The position numbers and the translations under genes were made by a program. From an uncultured Paracoccaceae bacterium (GTDB taxonomy: Bacteria; Pseudomonadota; Alphaproteobacteria; Rhodobacterales; Rhodobacteraceae), in assembly GCA_937952085.1 (NCBI GenBank), contig CALFYQ010000345.1:1-9293 (forward strand): a stretch of 9,293 nucleotides of DNA, given 5' to 3'. This document shows, in pieces, positions 6,048 to 9,293 of this stretch. Position 1 is the stretch's first letter. Each line of letters opens with the position of its first letter. The notes beneath the pieces are model-generated. The model saw only the letters and a list, made by a program, of their open reading frames with translations. It was not told the DNA's origin and ran no database searches.

Positions 6048-7574
6048 ATGGCCCTCGACGTCGCCCTTCTCGCCTTCGAAGAGCCGGTTGCAAAGCAGAT
6101 CGAGGGCGCGACCGGCCCGTGGGAGATGGTGATCGGCATGGAGGTGCACGCGCAGGTGCTCTCCAGGGCCAAGCTCTTTTCGGGCGCCTCGGCCGCTTAT
6201 GGCGGCGCGCCGAACAGCCATGTGAGCCTCGTCGATGCGGCGATGCCGGGGATGCTTCCGGTCATCAACCGGTTCTGCGTGGAGCAGGCGATCCGCGCCG
6301 GGCTCGGGCTCAAGGCGGCGATCAATCTCCGCAGCGTGTTCGACCGGAAGAACTACTTCTATCCCGACCTGCCGCAGGGCTATCAGATCAGCCAGTTCAA
6401 GCACCCCGTGGTCGGCGAGGGCGAGGTGATCGTCGATCTCGGCCCCGGCGTCGGGCGGCGCGTCGGCATCGAGCGCATCCATCTCGAGCAGGACGCCGGC
6501 AAGTCGATCCACGACCAGGACCCGGCGCTCTCCTTCGTCGATCTGAACCGCACCGGCGTCGCGCTGATGGAAATCGTCTCCCGCCCGCATATCCGCGGGC
6601 CGGAGGAGGCGGCGGAATACGTCCGGAAGCTTCGGCAGATCCTCCGCTATCTCGGAGCCTGCGACGGCAACATGCAGGAAGGCTCGCTCCGCGCCGACGT
6701 GAACGTCTCGGTCTGCCGGCCGGGCCAGTACGAGAAGTATCGCGAGACCGGGGATTTCTCGCATCTCGGCACGCGCTGCGAGATCAAGAACATGAACTCG
6801 ATGCGCTTCATCCAGCAGGCCATCGACTATGAGGCGCGCCGGCAGATCGGCATTCTCGAAGATGGCGGTAGGGTCGACCAGGAGACGCGGCTCTACGACC
6901 CGTCGAAGGGAGAGACGCGCTCGATGCGCTCCAAGGAGGAGGCGCACGACTATCGCTATTTCCCGGACCCGGACCTTCTGCCGCTTGAATTCACCCAGGC
7001 CTGGGTGGACGAGATCGCCGCGTCGCTGCCGGAACTGCCGGACGAGAAGAAGGCCCGCTTCGTGCGGGACTACGGCGTCACCGAATACGATGCCGGCGTG
7101 CTGACCGCCGAGGCGGAGGACGCCGCCTTCTTCGAGGCCGTGGCGACGGGCCGGGACGGCAAGCAGGCCGCAAACTGGATCGTCAACGAGCTTTTCGGCC
7201 GGCTCAACAAGGAGGGGAAGTCCGTCTCCGAGAGCCCGGTTTCCGCGGCGCAGCTCGGCGGCGTGATCGACCTCATCGCCAAGGGCGACATCTCCGGCAA
7301 GATCGCCAAGGACCTCTTCGAGATCATCTGGTCCGAAGGCGGGGACCCGGCCGCGATCGTGGAAGCCCGCGGCATGAAGCAGGTAACGGACACCGGCGCC
7401 ATCGAGGCGGCGGTCGATGAGGTGATCGCGGCCAACCCGGAGAAGGCCGAGCAGGCCAAGGCGAAGCCCTCGATGGCCGGCTGGTTCGTCGGCCAGGTGA
7501 TGAAGGCGACCGGCGGCAAGGCCAACCCGCAGGCGGCCGGCGATCTCGTCAGGAAAAAGCTCGGAATCGAATAA
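6048..7574 (+). CDS. gatB: Asp/Glu-tRNA amidotransferase subunit B (GatB)
   Basis: 508 aa, slightly over typical length because of a short alphaproteobacterial-type N-terminal extension before IGMEVHAQ. GatB binds the misacylated tRNA, phosphorylates its Glu or Asp side chain with ATP and accepts ammonia from GatA. The cradle domain is clear: GMEVHAQVLSRAKLFSG, AMPGMLPVIN, RKNYFYPDLPQGYQISQ, RIHLEQDAGKS, DLNRTGVALMEIVS and HDYRYFPDPDLLPLE. The C-terminal helical and tail (YqeY-like) domains follow, including GGKANPQAAGDLVRKKL at the end, so the protein is full length. The ATG at 6048 has GGAG seven bases upstream and gives the normal family start. It is separated from gatA by the inverted csp gene, so it needs its own promoter. 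The PAS gene follows in the same direction after 69 bp and may be cotranscribed. Confidence 0.97.
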   Translation: MALDVALLAFEEPVAKQIEGATGPWEMVIGMEVHAQVLSRAKLFSGASAAYGGAPNSHVSLVDAAMPGMLPVINRFCVEQAIRAGLGLKAAINLRSVFDRKNYFYPDLPQGYQISQFKHPVVGEGEVIVDLGPGVGRRVGIERIHLEQDAGKSIHDQDPALSFVDLNRTGVALMEIVSRPHIRGPEEAAEYVRKLRQILRYLGACDGNMQEGSLRADVNVSVCRPGQYEKYRETGDFSHLGTRCEIKNMNSMRFIQQAIDYEARRQIGILEDGGRVDQETRLYDPSKGETRSMRSKEEAHDYRYFPDPDLLPLEFTQAWVDEIAASLPELPDEKKARFVRDYGVTEYDAGVLTAEAEDAAFFEAVATGRDGKQAANWIVNELFGRLNKEGKSVSESPVSAAQLGGVIDLIAKGDISGKIAKDLFEIIWSEGGDPAAIVEARGMKQVTDTGAIEAAVDEVIAANPEKAEQAKAKPSMAGWFVGQVMKATGGKANPQAAGDLVRKKLGIE

Positions 7575-7589
7575 ATCCCGCCGGGGTTT
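7573..7589 (+). terminator. Weak hairpin at the gatB stop
   Basis: AAATCCC-GCC-GGGGTTT forms a 7-bp stem with one T-G pair, overlapping the stop codon. The short T-run is part of the stem and no poly-T follows, so it is at best a weak terminator and read-through into the next gene is likely. Confidence 0.25.
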
Positions 7590-7643
7590 AGACCCACTTA
7601 ATAGGTCGCTCGCTATCTGACCGCCGTTCTCTTGGGGGGTGTG

Positions 7644-8750
7644 ATGGCGAAGGTTTCTGGGCAGGGTAGCTTCGGGAAAGACCTGCCGAACGGTGTGCGC
7701 GCGACGCGCGACGCCGCCTTCGACCTTATCGCGACCCCGGTCTTCCTGATCTCGATCGACCAGGTCGGCCGGCCGGTCTTTCGCGGCGTGAACGCGGCGC
7801 ATTCGATGATCAGCGGGCTGACGCGCGAGGACGTCGCCGGGCGCACCGCGCTCGAACTCTTCGGCGAGCGCGCCGGCGGCATCGCCTATGAACGCCACTG
7901 CGCCGCGCTCTATTCTGACGATCCGGTCTCCTACCCGATCACGCTGCCCTCGCCCGCGGGCCCGCGCCACTTCGTCACCACGCTCACCCATGAGCTGAAC
8001 GAGGCCGGGGCGGTGGTGGGCCTCGTCGGCACGATGGTGGACATGACGCCGCTGGCCCATGCGCAGGAGCAGGAGGTCGCCCGCGCGGCGGAGCTTCTGC
8101 GCCGGGCGCGCGGCCTCAGCCGGATGCTCGCCGTCGCCACGCGCGATCTGAAATCCGCGACGCGCGCCATCGGCGCCGCCGCCACCGATCTCCGCCTCGG
8201 CTTCATCGATCTCGGCGACGGGAAGCTTGCGAAGGTCGCGGGGCTCGAAACCGCTGCGGCGCGCGCCGTCGCGGCGCTGGAAGAGATCGAGCTCGATGGC
8301 CTCGGCGAGCGGGAAGGCGCGGCCTTCCGCCTGTTCTCGCTCCAGATCCTCTGCGAGAATCTCGTGCTTTCCATCGATCCCGAAGGAAAGCACAGCGTCA
8401 GCCTGCCCGATGCGGCGCCTTTCGGCGACGAGGTGGTGCTGCGGATCGTCCTCCGCCGTCTCATCCAACGCGCTATCGATCACGTGGGCCCGGATGGCGG
8501 CTCGCTGGAGATCGCCCTCGACGAAGCGGCGCATGGGCGGATGCGCTTCGTCGTCAAGGCGGCAGCGGGCCCGTTCCGGCCCGACATCGCCGCCGCGACG
8601 CTCGAAGAAGTCGAGGAAATCCTCGTCGCGCGGGGCGGGTTGATGGCGCCGCCGAACCCGTCAGGTGTCCGCCTCGTCTTCTCGCTGCCCGGCGCGCTCG
8701 CTGCAGACCTCGACGCCGCTACTGAAGCACCAGTTCGACACGCCGGTTAA
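7644..8750 (+). CDS. PAS-domain protein with degenerate histidine-kinase region
   Basis: 368 aa, no signal peptide or membrane segment, so cytosolic. Residues 24-140 form a PAS fold (AFDLIATPVFLISID, NAAHSMISGLTREDVAGRTALELF, then VVGLVGTMVDMTPLAHAQEQ), a usual ligand- or cofactor-sensing module. A coiled helix follows, then ATRDLKSATRAIGAAA (165-180), which matches the dimerisation helix of kinases with an SHDLKxPLRAI box but has Arg167 where the phosphorylated histidine should be and Ala172 for the proline. Residues 238-350 resemble the ATPase domain (LRRLIQRAIDHVGPDGGSLEI, then SGVRLVFSLPG), yet the N-box asparagine is Arg276 and the DxGxG box is replaced by KAAAGP. I infer a pseudokinase that senses a signal and works by binding. 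ATG 7644 is chosen; GTG 7641 and TTG 7632 are in-frame alternatives, and the G-run before it is close. No response regulator is adjacent. Confidence 0.8.
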   Translation: MAKVSGQGSFGKDLPNGVRATRDAAFDLIATPVFLISIDQVGRPVFRGVNAAHSMISGLTREDVAGRTALELFGERAGGIAYERHCAALYSDDPVSYPITLPSPAGPRHFVTTLTHELNEAGAVVGLVGTMVDMTPLAHAQEQEVARAAELLRRARGLSRMLAVATRDLKSATRAIGAAATDLRLGFIDLGDGKLAKVAGLETAAARAVAALEEIELDGLGEREGAAFRLFSLQILCENLVLSIDPEGKHSVSLPDAAPFGDEVVLRIVLRRLIQRAIDHVGPDGGSLEIALDEAAHGRMRFVVKAAAGPFRPDIAAATLEEVEEILVARGGLMAPPNPSGVRLVFSLPGALAADLDAATEAPVRHAG

Positions 8751-9293
8751 GCGCCCGGCCGGCCTCGCTCGCATTCGAGGCGCGGGGCGAGAGAAAGGCG
8801 ACGCCATGGGGCGTCACCTGGCCGGGCTCCACCCCCGGCTCCGCCTCCAGCGCCTTCGCCACCGCTTCCGCACGAGCCTTGGAGAGGGCGAGGTTCGTCT
8901 CGAACCCGCCCTGATTGTCCGAATGCCCGACGATGAAGAAGGAAAGGTCGGGCCGCGCCCGGAGGATCTCCGCCACCTGCTGGAGCGCGTCGGCCGAGGC
9001 GCCGGTCATCTTCGCCGAACCCGGTTCGAACTCGACGCCGTCGAGCGGCGCGCGGCCCTCGTCGGTCAGCCGCCGGGCGATCTCGAAGAGCCGCGCGTCG
9101 CCGGGCTTGGCGCGGGGCGGCGGCGCGTCGCCGGCAGGGGAGAGCCGTTCCGGCGCCGCCTCACCGGCCACGGCGACGATCTGCACGAAGAGCTTGCCGC
9201 CCTGGCGTGAGGCGAGGACGGAGGCCGCCCGCCCCTCGGCCTCGACGGCAAGGAAGCGGAAATCGGCGAGGTCGAAGCGCATCGCCGGCGGCT
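8719..9293 (-). CDS. OmpA-family cell-envelope protein, N-terminus beyond window
   Basis: The frame is open to the right edge and gives 190 C-terminal residues. The ATG at 9282 is probably internal, since the sequence before it stays open and a normal export signal is absent. An OmpA-like peptidoglycan-binding domain occupies the last ~110 residues: VEFEPGSAKMTGASADALQQVAEIL, then FFIVGHSDNQGGFETNLALSKARAEAV, ending in ALNRRVELVLQ. The Asp of HSDN and the Arg of SKARAEAV match the residues that grip diaminopimelate in the cell wall. The upstream part (RFDLADFRFLAVEAEGRAASVLASRQGGKLFVQIVAVAGE) is a separate small domain, perhaps the DUF4892-type module often fused to OmpA in this group, though I am unsure of that. 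The protein likely anchors the outer membrane or a periplasmic assembly to peptidoglycan. Its last 32 bp overlap the end of the PAS gene in opposite orientation. Confidence 0.88.
   Translation of the reverse strand, partial: PPAMRFDLADFRFLAVEAEGRAASVLASRQGGKLFVQIVAVAGEAAPERLSPAGDAPPPRAKPGDARLFEIARRLTDEGRAPLDGVEFEPGSAKMTGASADALQQVAEILRARPDLSFFIVGHSDNQGGFETNLALSKARAEAVAKALEAEPGVEPGQVTPHGVAFLSPRASNASEAGRALNRRVELVLQ

Noticed and set aside
5973..8534. An 853-codon open frame on the minus strand
   Set aside because: It is antisense to gatB and the PAS gene and has the charged, repetitive composition of a shadow frame; no domain is visible.

Overview
The window is about 9.3 kb of very GC-rich chromosomal DNA with strong G/C preference at third codon positions. 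The encoded proteins look alphaproteobacterial, and I would place the source in or near the Rhodobacteraceae. That placement is inferred from overall protein character (GatA/GatB, the small cold-shock protein, the OmpA-family protein, the GT32-like glycosyltransferase), not from a database search. I see no rRNA, tRNA, CRISPR array, insertion sequence or phage gene. It reads as an ordinary core-genome region with some less conserved genes between housekeeping ones.

Layout from left to right. On the minus strand a two-gene unit runs off the left edge: a gamma-glutamyltransferase-family Ntn hydrolase (697-2301), then, three bases after its stop, a GTG-started sugar transferase with a DTD motif (1-693, C-terminus outside the window). 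Diverging from it is a LysR-type regulator (2495-3424). The 193 bp between them hold two perfect inverted repeats that could be regulator sites. Tail to tail with lysR is a small secreted protein of unknown function (minus, 3431-3976). It diverges from gatA (4143-5630). A cold-shock protein gene (minus, 5640-5843) faces gatA and diverges from gatB (6048-7574). Downstream of gatB, in the same direction, is a PAS-domain protein whose C-terminal half looks like a histidine kinase that has lost its catalytic residues (7644-8750). Its last 32 bp overlap, tail to tail, the end of an OmpA-family gene (minus, 8719 to beyond the right edge).

Functionally, GatA and GatB are two of the three subunits of the tRNA-dependent amidotransferase that makes Gln-tRNA(Gln) and/or Asn-tRNA(Asn). 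The third subunit gene, gatC, is not in the window, and gatA and gatB are separated by an inverted csp gene. The hydrolase, glycosyltransferase and LysR gene form a plausible small regulated locus.

Points most worth a second look: replacement in the GGT-like enzyme of the residues that hold the glutamyl group in the E. coli enzyme; the degenerate kinase after gatB; the paired inverted repeats between ggt and lysR; and very tight tail-to-tail junctions with dyad symmetry. I do not see convincing evidence of a wholly new multi-gene system.
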